The notes beneath the pieces were generated by a model. That model worked only from the letters and a program-made list of their open reading frames with translations, did not search any database and was not told the DNA's origin. A stretch of 64,000 bases of DNA from CAVRIA01 sp963721115. GTDB taxonomy: Bacteria; Desulfobacterota; Binatia; HRBIN30; CADEER01. This document shows, in pieces, positions 17,080-24,903 of this stretch. The translations under genes and the position numbers were made by a program. The stretch covers positions 1-64,000 of the forward strand of contig CAVRIA010000021.1 of the NCBI GenBank assembly GCA_963721115.1, read 5' to 3'. Positions within the stretch are counted from its first letter, which is position 1. Every line of letters starts with the position of its first letter.

Positions 17080-17160
17080 CCCTTCGACGGGCTCAGGGCG
17101 AGCGGAAAAAGTCCTTTGAAATCGGGGTGGGAGTCCGCTCATGCTGAGCTTGTCGAAGCA
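17080..17160. repeat. CCTTCGACGGGCTCAGG dispersed palindromic repeat
   Basis: The ends CCCTTCGACGGGCTCAGG and GCTGAGCTTGTCGAAGC form an imperfect inverted repeat of about 80 bp. A second copy lies at 26353-26430 with the same core (GAGCGGA...TTTGAAATC). Both copies lie outside genes, beside or within the large acyl-CoA region. Confidence 0.7.
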
Positions 17161-17184
17161 TCGGGTGGGGTTTTTAACGGGCCG

Positions 17185-17925
17185 CTAAGGGGCGAGGTGA
17201 GCTCTCACCACGTGCTTGAGGCTCCAGCGGACGGCATCGAGATCGAGACATTTCGGCTCGGCCATCCACTGGTTGGCGATTCCGCGCAGCAGCGCCACGT
17301 ACGTCGCCGCCTCGGTGTCGACGCCGATGTCGGAGCGGATCTCGCCCGCTCGTTGTCCGCGCTCGATCAGATCCGCGACGACGGCGCGCAGATCCCGATT
17401 GAGCTCGACGAAGATCTCGTTGATCTCGGAGAGGGGACCGAGCGCCTCGCCCATGAGGACGTAGATGGCTCGCATGCGCTCGGGGCGGAGCTGCAGCTCG
17501 TCGAGATAGGTGTCGATCATGGCGTCGAGCGCCGCCAGACCGGACTGCACGTCGGTGGCCGGTCGCAGCTGGTCCTGGTAGAAGCGCACGGCAATTCGAC
17601 GCACCAACTCTCGCAGCAATCCCTCCTTGGAGCCGAAGTGATGGCTGACGAGGCCGCTGCTGTACCCCGCCTCGATTCCCACCCGGGCGAGCGTCGTCTG
17701 CGAGTAGCCCTGCCGCGCGATCAAGCGAATCGCCGCACGGATCATGCCCCGATGCGCCGCATCCCTGCGCTCCGCCTGCGTGCGGCGCTTCTTTGGCGTC
17801 GTCGCCGCGCCGTCCGTGCCTGCTCGACCCGCCCCAGCGGTCGTAGCGCTTGCGGCGATTCGTCTCCCGGCAGATCGTGCGCCAGGGCCGCGATGCGCGG
17901 CTCCGTCTGTACGGGCCTTGGTCAC
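17185..17925 (-). CDS. TetR/AcrR family regulator
   Basis: The 246-aa protein (GTG start at 17925) has an unusual Gly/Ala/Arg-rich leader of about 45 residues. A TetR HTH follows (RRTQAERRDAAHRGMIRAAI, VGIEAGYSSGLVSHHFGSKE, about 46-108) and a C-terminal ligand domain with a LMGEALGPLSEINEIFVELN helix. A 50-bp perfect palindrome starts five bases upstream, between it and the divergent acyl-CoA operon, and is the obvious operator. It probably represses both directions until an acyl-CoA or acid effector binds. There is no good Shine-Dalgarno site, so a leaderless transcript or a later start is possible. Confidence 0.85.
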   Translation of the reverse strand: MTKARTDGAAHRGPGARSAGRRIAASATTAGAGRAGTDGAATTPKKRRTQAERRDAAHRGMIRAAIRLIARQGYSQTTLARVGIEAGYSSGLVSHHFGSKEGLLRELVRRIAVRFYQDQLRPATDVQSGLAALDAMIDTYLDELQLRPERMRAIYVLMGEALGPLSEINEIFVELNRDLRAVVADLIERGQRAGEIRSDIGVDTEAATYVALLRGIANQWMAEPKCLDLDAVRWSLKHVVRAHLAP

Positions 17926-17930
17926 GTCCG

Positions 17931-17980
17931 GCCGTATCGCATAAACTTATTGACGCGTCAATAAGTTTATGCGATACGGC
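17931..17980. promoter_or_regulatory. 50-bp perfect palindrome, probable TetR operator
   Basis: The sequence from 17931 to 17980 equals its own reverse complement with no spacer, centred on TTGACGCGTCAA with ATAAACTTA/TAAGTTTAT arms and GCCGTATCGC/GCGATACGGC ends. It lies between the divergent TetR gene (5 bp away) and the acyl-CoA operon (63 bp away). TetR operators are usually 15-30 bp palindromes, so this could hold two stacked sites and both promoters. Confidence 0.85.
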
Positions 17981-18043
17981 TCCCGTGCAGGAGGGCAGGT
18001 TGGCAATGGGGAATGACCGAGCCCGGGGGCGATCGGAGCTTGG

Positions 18044-18538
18044 ATGAGCGATCCGGACTTCAAGTCGTTCGCGCTCCGTCCCAAGGGCCGCGCCTATCAG
18101 GATTTCGAGCCGGGCCGGGTGTTCGAGCACCACTGGGGCCGAACCCTCGGCGAGGGAGACAACGCGCTGTTCGCCACCGTGGCGTTGCGGTTCACTCCGC
18201 TCTACTTCAACGTCGAGTACGCGCGTGGGCACGGTCACCCGGGTGTCGTGATCGATCCGCTCCTCGTTCTGTGCACCGTCGTCGGCCTGTCGGTCGAAGA
18301 TCTATCGGAGGCCGGGGGACCGTTCCTGGGCATCGACGACGTCGTCTTCCACCGCCCCGTCTATGCGGGTGACACGCTGACCGCGCGCAGCACCGTCGTC
18401 GGTATGCGTGAGTCGGAGAAGCGTCCCCGGTTCGGCATCGTCACCTGGCGCACCGAGGGCGAGAACCAAAAGGGAGAGACGGTCGTGAGTTACGAGCGCA
18501 CCAATCTCGTCGCCAAGCGCCAGGAGTCGAAGTCATGA
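18044..18538 (+). CDS. MaoC-type dehydratase/hydratase (hot-dog fold), first of pair
   Basis: The 164-aa protein has a MaoC-like hot-dog fold: FEPGRVFEHHWGRTLGEGDN at the start, a DPLLVLCTVVGLSVEDLSEA central helix, and FHRPVYAGDTLTARSTVVGM at the domain end. Its N-terminal half (ALFATVALRFTPLYFNVEYA) resembles the first half of mesaconyl-CoA hydratase (Mch), which is a double hot-dog of about 340 aa. A second MaoC gene at 19733 could supply the other half. It is the first gene of the operon behind the 50-bp palindrome and overlaps the acyl-CoA dehydrogenase by 4 nt. Reversible hydration of an enoyl-CoA is expected. Confidence 0.8.
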   Translation: MSDPDFKSFALRPKGRAYQDFEPGRVFEHHWGRTLGEGDNALFATVALRFTPLYFNVEYARGHGHPGVVIDPLLVLCTVVGLSVEDLSEAGGPFLGIDDVVFHRPVYAGDTLTARSTVVGMRESEKRPRFGIVTWRTEGENQKGETVVSYERTNLVAKRQESKS

Positions 18539-19740
18539 GCGCTCCACATCCCTTTCTCACACCCGAGCGCCTCGAGATCCAGGCGAACGCTCGCCGCTTC
18601 GCCGTGGAAGAAGTGCTGCCGGTGGCGAACGAGCTCGATCCCCGACACGCGGACATCCCCGACGGCTTGCTGCGACGTCTGGCGGAGCTCGGCTACTTCG
18701 GCATCACGATCTCCGAGGAGTACGGAGGGATGGGAAAGGGCGTCTTCGAGTACGCGCTCATCGCCGAAGAACTGGCGCGCGCCTGGATGAGCGTCGCCAG
18801 CATCATCGCCCGCGCTCAGGGAATGGGAACGCAGGTCGCGGATCCGGCGCGCCGCGCCGAGCTGCTGCGGCGGAGCGCGCGCGGCGAATGGGTCGGCGCG
18901 GCGGCTCTCTCCGAGCCCAATGCCGGATCGGATCTGGCAAGCGTCGAATGCCGCGCGAAGCGCGACGGCGACGAGTACGTGATCACGGGCGAGAAGCGCT
19001 GGTGCGGCAACGCCTTGAACGCCGACTTCATCCTGCTGCTGGCGCGCACCGAGAGGCCAGGGCCGAACGAGCACCGCGCCAAGGGCATCGTCAGCCTCCT
19101 CATCGAGAAGAAGCGCGGCGAGCTCCCCCCCGGCATGACCGGCGAGCCCATCCCGAAGATCGGCTACCACGGAATCACCAGCTACGCGCTGCACCTGGAC
19201 GGCGTGCGCGTGCCGGCGGAGAACGTGTTGGGCCAGCGCGCGCGCGAGGACAGGCGGGGCGCGGGAACGGCGTTCAATGCGATGATGCAAGGTCTGGCGG
19301 TCGCGCGCATTCACACGGCCGCGCGCGCCATCGGACTCGCGCGCGGTTCCCTCGAGGACGCGCTCGAGTACTCCCAACAGCGCGTCCAGTTCGGAAGGCC
19401 CATCGCTTCCTTCCAGGCCCTGCGTTTCAAGATGGCGGACATGGCGACCGAGATCGAGGCCGCCCGCGCCCTGATGTACCTGGTCGCCGACCAGGTCGAC
19501 CGCGGTCTGCCCGCCGAGAAGGAGGCCGCGATGGCGAAGCTCTTCGCCACCGAGATGGCGGAGCGCGTCACCAGCGCCGGGCTCCAGGTGCACGGCGGCA
19601 ACGGTTACACGACCGAGCGCGCCGTCGAGCGCTACTGGCGCGACGCCCGCCTGACGACGATCTTCGAGGGAACCTCCGAGATTCAGCGCAAGATCATCTC
19701 GGACCAGCTGCTGCGGGCGGGAGGCAAATCCAATGTCTAG
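18535..19740 (+). CDS. acyl-CoA dehydrogenase
   Basis: The 401-aa flavoprotein has the full family layout: an N-terminal helical domain, FAD/substrate beta-domain (WVGAAALSEPNAGSDLASVE, ITGEKRWCGNALNADF), and C-terminal helices with YSQQRVQFGRPIASFQALRF and QVHGGNGYTTERAVERYWRD. It introduces a C2-C3 double bond in an acyl-CoA, passing electrons to ETF. It is linked by overlaps to two MaoC genes (ATGA before; 8 nt after). In such a set it might act as methylsuccinyl-CoA dehydrogenase or as the PA0879-type enzyme of itaconate clusters; substrate assignment is inference. Confidence 0.9.
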   Translation: MSAPHPFLTPERLEIQANARRFAVEEVLPVANELDPRHADIPDGLLRRLAELGYFGITISEEYGGMGKGVFEYALIAEELARAWMSVASIIARAQGMGTQVADPARRAELLRRSARGEWVGAAALSEPNAGSDLASVECRAKRDGDEYVITGEKRWCGNALNADFILLLARTERPGPNEHRAKGIVSLLIEKKRGELPPGMTGEPIPKIGYHGITSYALHLDGVRVPAENVLGQRAREDRRGAGTAFNAMMQGLAVARIHTAARAIGLARGSLEDALEYSQQRVQFGRPIASFQALRFKMADMATEIEAARALMYLVADQVDRGLPAEKEAAMAKLFATEMAERVTSAGLQVHGGNGYTTERAVERYWRDARLTTIFEGTSEIQRKIISDQLLRAGGKSNV

Positions 19741-20218
19741 ACCGGTTGCGACGCTGACGGGCACCGACAATTACTTCGAGGACTTCGCCGCCGGCCAGAA
19801 GATGCGCCACGCGCGCGGCACGACGGTGGACGAAGTGGAGAACCAGCTGCTCACGAAGCTGGTGATGAACAGCGCCGACGGCCACTTCAACGAGCAGAAA
19901 ATGCGCAACCTCCCCTTCGGACAGCGACTGGTGTTCGGCCTCGTCACCGGCTCGATCGTGATTGGCCTGGCGACGCAGGACACGGCCGAAAACGCCCTCG
20001 CCGAGCTCCGACTCGACAAGCTCAAGTTCCGCGCGCCGGTCTTCCACGGCGACACCCTCACGGCGTACACCGAAGTCCTCGAGACGCGCGGCGCCGATCG
20101 CGAGGACGCCGGCGTGGTGCGCTTCAAGCACTGGGGGGTCAAGCAGGACGACACGATCGTGTTCGAGGGGGAGCGCGAGGTCCTGATCAAGCGCCGCTCG
20201 CACTGGGGACGTGACTGA
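19733..20218 (+). CDS. MaoC-type dehydratase/hydratase, second of pair
   Basis: The 161-aa protein reads DNYFEDFAAGQKMRHARGTT near the start. That closely matches the N-terminal consensus of MaoC hydratases of the mesaconyl/itaconyl-CoA type (xNxFEDFxxGxxxRHxxxRT), with FRAPVFHGDTLTAYTEVLET later. The conserved hydratase dyad region is partly altered (VMNSADGHFNEQKM). It overlaps the dehydrogenase gene by 8 nt and the CoA-transferase by 8 nt, so the set is translationally coupled. It may form a heterodimer with the 18044 product, equivalent to a split Mch or Ich-type hydratase. Confidence 0.8.
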   Translation: MSRPVATLTGTDNYFEDFAAGQKMRHARGTTVDEVENQLLTKLVMNSADGHFNEQKMRNLPFGQRLVFGLVTGSIVIGLATQDTAENALAELRLDKLKFRAPVFHGDTLTAYTEVLETRGADREDAGVVRFKHWGVKQDDTIVFEGEREVLIKRRSHWGRD

Positions 20219-21419
20219 CATGGCGGAGCGCACGGGACCACTCGTCGACGTCCGCGTCATCGATCTCACCCAGGCCCTGGCCGGCCCGTTTTGCACCATG
20301 CTGCTCGCCGACCTGGGTGCGGACGTCGTCAAGATCGAACCGCCGCGGGGCGACATGGCGCGCTTCGTGGGCCCGCATCCGGACGACCGCGACGAATGCA
20401 ATTTCGGGGGTTACTTCGCCAGCATCAATCGGAACAAGCGATCCGTCGTACTGAACCTCAAGGAGGCGGCGGACCGCGAGATCCTCTTGTCCCTGATCGA
20501 TACGGCCGACGTCGTGGTGGAGAACGCTCGAGTCGGAGTGATGGATCGTCTCGGCGTGGGCTACGAAGTCCTGCACGAGCGCAACCCACGTCTCGTCTAC
20601 GCGGCGATCCGCGGCTTCGGCGACCCCCGCACGGGAAGAAGTCCCTACGCGGACTGGCCCGCCTTCGACATCGTGGCGCAGGCGATGGGCGGTATGGTCG
20701 GCACGACCGGCCCGACAGGGAGCCGTGGCATGCCGGCGGGCGCAAGCGTCGGCGATCTCTTTCCGGGAACGCTGACCGCGCTGGGAATCGTAGCCGCGTT
20801 GCACGCCGCGCGCGGGAGCGGTGAGGGGCAGTTCCTCGACGTCGCCATGTACGATGCCGTCCTGCTGCTCTGCGAGAACATCGTCTACAAGTACTCGATG
20901 GCCGAAGTCGTCGAACGGCCCAAGGGCCATGGGCATCCCGCTCTCTGTCCGTTCGACATCTACGAGACCAGGGACGGCGCCGCGGCGATCGCCGCTCCGA
21001 CGAACCCTCAATGGCGAGCCCTGTGCGAAGCTATGGGTCGTTTGGATCTGGTCGGCGAGGAGCGGTCGAGCGACGTCTTTCGTCGAGTCGCCAATCGATC
21101 CTTCGTGAACGAGGCGATTCTCGCTTGGACCACGACCCGCTCCACCGCCGAGGTGGTCTCCGCGCTCGCCGGCACGGTCCCGGTGGGTCCGGTCAACACG
21201 GCCGCCGATATCTTCGCCGATCCCCACATGAAGGTCCGCGGCATGCTCGCCGAAGTGGAACAGCCTGGGAGCGAGCGCTCGATCACACTCGCCGGACAGC
21301 CGATCAAGTTCACCGGGACACCGAGCGGCGTTTACCGGCGGCCGCCCAACATCGGCGAGCACACGGAGGAGGTCCTCGCCGAAGCGGGCATCCATCGAAA
21401 TGGCAAGGAGCCTCGATGA
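20211..21419 (+). CDS. CaiB/BaiF family (class III) CoA-transferase
   Basis: The 402-aa protein starts near 20211 (GTG, overlapping) or 20220 (ATG). It has the family III pattern: VIDLTQALAGPFCTMLLADL, GADVVKIEPPRGDMAR with the catalytic Asp expected downstream, NLKEAADREILLSL, and GEGQFLDVAMYDAVLLL. The class moves CoA between acids and acyl-CoAs and includes mesaconyl-CoA C1-C4 transferase and itaconate (succinyl-CoA) transferase. With MaoC hydratase and CitE-like lyase neighbours, activation or shuttling of a C5 dicarboxylic acid is the most plausible role. Confidence 0.85.
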   Translation: MTDMAERTGPLVDVRVIDLTQALAGPFCTMLLADLGADVVKIEPPRGDMARFVGPHPDDRDECNFGGYFASINRNKRSVVLNLKEAADREILLSLIDTADVVVENARVGVMDRLGVGYEVLHERNPRLVYAAIRGFGDPRTGRSPYADWPAFDIVAQAMGGMVGTTGPTGSRGMPAGASVGDLFPGTLTALGIVAALHAARGSGEGQFLDVAMYDAVLLLCENIVYKYSMAEVVERPKGHGHPALCPFDIYETRDGAAAIAAPTNPQWRALCEAMGRLDLVGEERSSDVFRRVANRSFVNEAILAWTTTRSTAEVVSALAGTVPVGPVNTAADIFADPHMKVRGMLAEVEQPGSERSITLAGQPIKFTGTPSGVYRRPPNIGEHTEEVLAEAGIHRNGKEPR

Positions 21420-21451
21420 GCCGCAGTGGCAGTCTATCGAGTCGAGGAGAA

Positions 21452-21779
21452 GCCGCGAGCTGGGCTTGCGGCGTCGAGCCCATCGGAGCGCGCAGCGCGC
21501 ACGGGGGCAATTTCGCAAAGGGGAGTGGAGGAGAGGCCGCGAGCTGGGCTTGCGGCGTCGAGCCCATCGGAGCGCGCAGCGCGCACGGGGGCAATTTCGC
21601 AAAGGGGAGTGGAGGAGAGGCCGCGAGCTGGGCTTGCGGCGTCGAGCCCATCGGAGCGCGCAGCGCGCACGGGGGCAATTTCGCAAAGGGGAGTGGAGGA
21701 GAGGCCGCGAGCTGGGCTTGCGGCGTCGAGCCCATCGGAGCGCGCAGCGCGCACGGGGGCAATTTCCCAAAGGAGAAGC
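21452..21779. repeat. four tandem 84-bp repeats inside the operon
   Basis: Copies start at 21452, 21536, 21620 and 21704, the last being cut short at the next gene's ribosome site. The unit includes GGGCTTGCGGCGTCGAGCCC (a hairpin), a GCGCGCAGCGCGC block and a GCAATTTCGCAAAGGGGAGT end resembling a ribosome site. The period of 84 is divisible by 3, so several frames stay open, but no protein family is visible. The units are near-identical, implying recent expansion between the CoA-transferase and lyase genes. Confidence 0.9.
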
Positions 21780-21780
21780 A

Positions 21781-22689
21781 ATGACGGCGCGACTGAGACG
21801 ATCCGAGCTCGCCGTACCGGCTTCCAGCACCAAGATGATCACGAAGTCGGCCGCAAGCGACGCGGATCTCGTGTTCCTCGACCTGGAAGACGCCGTGGCT
21901 CCGGCCCAGAAGGTCGCGGCGCGCGACAATGCCGTCGCGGGGCTGAACGATCTCGACTGGGGCCGTACCTTGCGCGCGGTGCGGGTCAACGGCGCGGACA
22001 CGCCGTGGGCCACCGACGACGTCATCACGGTCGTGGAGAAGGCCGGTCGGAATCTCGACATTCTGATTCTCCCCAAGGTCAAGGCGCCGCGCGACGTCTG
22101 GTTCTTCGAAACCCTGCTCGATCAGCTCGAGGCAAAGCTCGGGCTCAGCCGCCGCATCGGCCTCGAGGCGTTGATCGAGGAGGCCGAGGCGCTCTCGCGT
22201 GTCGAGGAGATCGCGGGCTGCTCGCCGCGACTCGAGGCGCTCATCCTCGGCTTCGGCGATCTCGCCGCCAGTCTCGGCTTCCGCATCGGTCACGAGGCGG
22301 ACCCGGCTCTCCGCTACCCGGGTGATCCGTGGCATGCGGCGCGCGCCCGCATGATCGCCGCGGCGCGCGCCCATGGCATCGCCCCGATCGACGGGCCCTT
22401 CGCGAACTTCCGCGACGCCGACGGGTACCGGCGCGAGGCCACCTGGGCGAGCACTCTCGGCGCCGTCGGCAAGTGGTGCATTCACCCGAGCCAGATCGAA
22501 GTCGCCAACGACGTCTTCGCGCCCTCCGAAAAAGAGATCGAGCTGGCGCGCCGGATGTGTGACGCGTACCGCGCCGCGACAGAAGGCGGCGACGGCGCCG
22601 CCGGCGACGGCGGGTTTCTCGTCGACGCCGCGTCGCTGAGAATCTTCGAGGCGGTTCTCGAGCGGGCTCGACAGACGGGCCGGCTCTGA
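21781..22689 (+). CDS. CitE-like CoA-ester lyase (HpcH/HpaI aldolase family)
   Basis: The 302-aa protein begins MTARLRRSELAVPASSTKMI at an ATG with AAAGGAGAAG just upstream. It shows the TIM-barrel lyase motifs DLVFLDLEDAVAPAQK (Mg-binding Glu/Asp), LRAVRVNG, ILPKVKAPRDV, ALIEEAEAL, LILGFGDLAASLG and CIHPSQIEVAN. Family members include malyl-CoA, beta-methylmalyl-CoA and citramalyl-CoA lyases (CitE-like, Mcl, Ccl). Beside a class III CoA-transferase and MaoC hydratases, citramalyl-CoA to acetyl-CoA plus pyruvate, or methylmalyl-CoA to propionyl-CoA plus glyoxylate, are the likely reactions. Confidence 0.85.
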   Translation: MTARLRRSELAVPASSTKMITKSAASDADLVFLDLEDAVAPAQKVAARDNAVAGLNDLDWGRTLRAVRVNGADTPWATDDVITVVEKAGRNLDILILPKVKAPRDVWFFETLLDQLEAKLGLSRRIGLEALIEEAEALSRVEEIAGCSPRLEALILGFGDLAASLGFRIGHEADPALRYPGDPWHAARARMIAAARAHGIAPIDGPFANFRDADGYRREATWASTLGAVGKWCIHPSQIEVANDVFAPSEKEIELARRMCDAYRAATEGGDGAAGDGGFLVDAASLRIFEAVLERARQTGRL

Positions 22690-22699
22690 AAGGGGGTCG

Positions 22700-24124
22700 A
22701 TGATGCAGCCCAGATATCAGCATTGGATCGGCGGCGAGGAGTCGGCGCCGGCCACCGGGACCTACCTCGATTCGACGAACCCGGCCAATGGCGCGAAGGT
22801 CACGGAGATCGCCCGCGGCGACGAGCGCGACGTCGCTCGCGCGGTGGAAGCGGCGCGGGCGGCGCTGCCGGGCTGGCGCGACCGGAAGCCGATCGAGCGC
22901 GGCCGCATTCTGCTTCGCATCGCCGAGGCGATCCGGTCGAAGCAACAGGCCCTTGCCGAGATCGAGCAACTCGAGACCGGCAAGCCGAGCTACCACGCGC
23001 CCATCGAGATGGAGCTCGCCGCGCAGTACTTCGAGCTCTACGGCGGGCTGGTCAACACGCTGTACGGTGAAACGCTCGACCTCGGTCCCGGCTACCACAG
23101 CTATACGCGCCGCGAGCCGTTCGGTGTCGTCGGCGTCATCACTCCGTGGAACGCCCCTTTGAATCAGGCCGCGCGCGGCATCGCCCCGGCCTTGGCCGCC
23201 GGCAACACCGTCGTCGCGAAGCCGTCGGAGTTCACCTCGGCAACGACTCTCGAGCTGGGGCGCATCGCCGCCGAGTGCGGCCTGCCGCCAGGCGTGCTGA
23301 ACGTCGTCACCGGCACGGGGGCGGAGGTCGGAGCGCCGCTGGTCGAGCACTCTGAGGTGCGCAAGGTCGCCTTCACCGGCTCCGTCCGTGCCGGCCGCGA
23401 GATCGGGCACATCGCCGCGGATCGAATCATCCCTTTGACGCTGGAGCTCGGCGGCAAGTCTCCCAACATCGTGTTCGCGGACGCCGACCTGGAGAAGGCC
23501 GTCCCCGGGTCGTTGCAGGCGTTCGTCATCAACGCGGGCCAGATCTGCATGGCGGGAACCCGGCTCCTGGTGCAGCGCGAGATCCACGACGCCTTCGTCG
23601 GCGGGCTCGCCAAGGTGATCGAAATGGCGAAGCCGGGAGGGCTCATCGGGCCGGTGACGACCGAGGCGCAGTATCGAAAGGTTCAGGAGTACTACGAGAT
23701 TGCCGAGCGCGAGGGCGCCACGGTGGTCGCCGGCGGTCGCCTTCCCGACGATCCGGCACTCGAGGGCGGCTACTACGTGTCGCCGACGATCTATACGAAC
23801 GTGCGCAACGACATGCGCATCGCGCGCGAGGAGATCTTCGGGCCGGTCGTCGTCATCATGCCCTTCGCCGACGAGGAGGAGGCGATTCGAATCGCCAACG
23901 ACACGCCCTACGGCCTGGCCGCCGGGCTGTGGACACGCGATCTGTCGCGCGCCCATCGCGTCGCCGCGCGTCTGGAGGCCGGACAGGTCTACGTCAACGA
24001 GTGGGTGACCGGGCCCGTGGAGACGCCCTTCGGCGGTTACAAGCAGAGCGGCTACGGGCGAGAGAAGGGCGTGGAGGCTCTCCATCACTACACGCAGGTC
24101 AAGTGCGTCACGATCAAACTGTGA
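22700..24124 (+). CDS. aldehyde dehydrogenase family protein
   Basis: The 474-aa protein has the ALDH core: VITPWNAPLNQAARGIAPAL, KPSEFTSATTLELGRIA, FTGSVRAGREIG, catalytic Glu in LTLELGGKSPNIVFADADLE, catalytic Cys in NAGQICMAGTRLLVQ, and C-terminal PFGGYKQSGYGREKGVEAL. It oxidises an aldehyde (semialdehyde or acyl-CoA-generating type cannot be separated) with NAD(P)+. It lies 10 bp after the lyase gene, so it is likely co-transcribed and handles an aldehyde or hydroxyaldehyde of the pathway. Confidence 0.9.
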   Translation: MMQPRYQHWIGGEESAPATGTYLDSTNPANGAKVTEIARGDERDVARAVEAARAALPGWRDRKPIERGRILLRIAEAIRSKQQALAEIEQLETGKPSYHAPIEMELAAQYFELYGGLVNTLYGETLDLGPGYHSYTRREPFGVVGVITPWNAPLNQAARGIAPALAAGNTVVAKPSEFTSATTLELGRIAAECGLPPGVLNVVTGTGAEVGAPLVEHSEVRKVAFTGSVRAGREIGHIAADRIIPLTLELGGKSPNIVFADADLEKAVPGSLQAFVINAGQICMAGTRLLVQREIHDAFVGGLAKVIEMAKPGGLIGPVTTEAQYRKVQEYYEIAEREGATVVAGGRLPDDPALEGGYYVSPTIYTNVRNDMRIAREEIFGPVVVIMPFADEEEAIRIANDTPYGLAAGLWTRDLSRAHRVAARLEAGQVYVNEWVTGPVETPFGGYKQSGYGREKGVEALHHYTQVKCVTIKL

Positions 24125-24137
24125 GGAGGAATCGAAG

Positions 24138-24902
24138 ATGAGATTCAAAGATCGAGTCGTGATCGTCACCGGAGCCGGGTCGGGGTTTGGCGAGGCCATC
24201 GCGAAGCAGTTCGCGGCCGAAGGCGCCAAGGTGCTGGTCGCGGACGTCAACGAAGGGAACGGCAGGAAGGTCGCTTCCGCCATCGAGGAGGCCGGCGGGC
24301 AGGCGCTGTTCGCGCGCACCGATGTGTCGCGGTCCGGCGAGGTGAAGGCCATGGTCGACACCGCCGTCGCGAAGCTCGGGGGTCTGGACGTGCTGGTCAA
24401 CAACGCCGGCTTCTCGCACCCCATGGCAGCGCTCTGGGATGTCTCCGAAGAGGACTACGACCGCGTGTTCGCGGTCAACACGAAGGGCGTCTTCCTCGGA
24501 TGCAAGTACGCCGTGCCGGTCATGAAGGAGCGCGGCGGCGGCGTGATCGTCAACACCGCCTCCATCGGTGCCGTCGCGCCGCGGCCGGGTGTCACGCCAT
24601 ACAACGCCACCAAGGGAGCAGTCGTCACCATGACTCGGGGGCTGGCCGTGGAGGTCGCGCCGATGAAGATCCGCGTCAACGCGGTCAATCCGGTCGCCGC
24701 CGAGACCGGGTTCATCAAGACGGCGATCGGGCTCGACCGTCTCACGGACGACCTGCGCAACCAGCTGACGGCGACGATTCCGATGGGCAGACTCACCGAA
24801 CCGAGGGATGTGGCCAACGCCGTCCTCTTTCTGGCCTCGGACGAGGCGAGCTTCCTGACGGGGGTCTGCCTGGACGTGGACGGAGGCCGGAGCATTTCCT
24901 GA
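24138..24902 (+). CDS. SDR family oxidoreductase
   Basis: The 254-aa classical SDR has the cofactor motif VTGAGSGFGEAIAKQF, the NNAG motif (VLVNNAGFSHPMA) and catalytic YxxxK as PYNATKGAVVTM with Ser in VNTASIGAV. Its C-terminus ends FLTGVCLDVDGGRSIS, usual for tetrameric SDRs. It presumably reduces or oxidises a hydroxyacyl or alcohol intermediate in the same operon (13 bp after the aldehyde dehydrogenase). Confidence 0.9.
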   Translation: MRFKDRVVIVTGAGSGFGEAIAKQFAAEGAKVLVADVNEGNGRKVASAIEEAGGQALFARTDVSRSGEVKAMVDTAVAKLGGLDVLVNNAGFSHPMAALWDVSEEDYDRVFAVNTKGVFLGCKYAVPVMKERGGGVIVNTASIGAVAPRPGVTPYNATKGAVVTMTRGLAVEVAPMKIRVNAVNPVAAETGFIKTAIGLDRLTDDLRNQLTATIPMGRLTEPRDVANAVLFLASDEASFLTGVCLDVDGGRSIS

Positions 24903-24903
24903 C

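Noticed and set aside
21452..21779. CRISPR array from the 84-bp repeats
   Set aside because: The units are directly adjoining with no unique spacer, and no cas gene is present.
21400..21784. Repetitive proteins on both strands in the 84-bp repeat block
   Set aside because: Openness in many frames follows from the period being a multiple of three; no ribosome site or family supports a protein.
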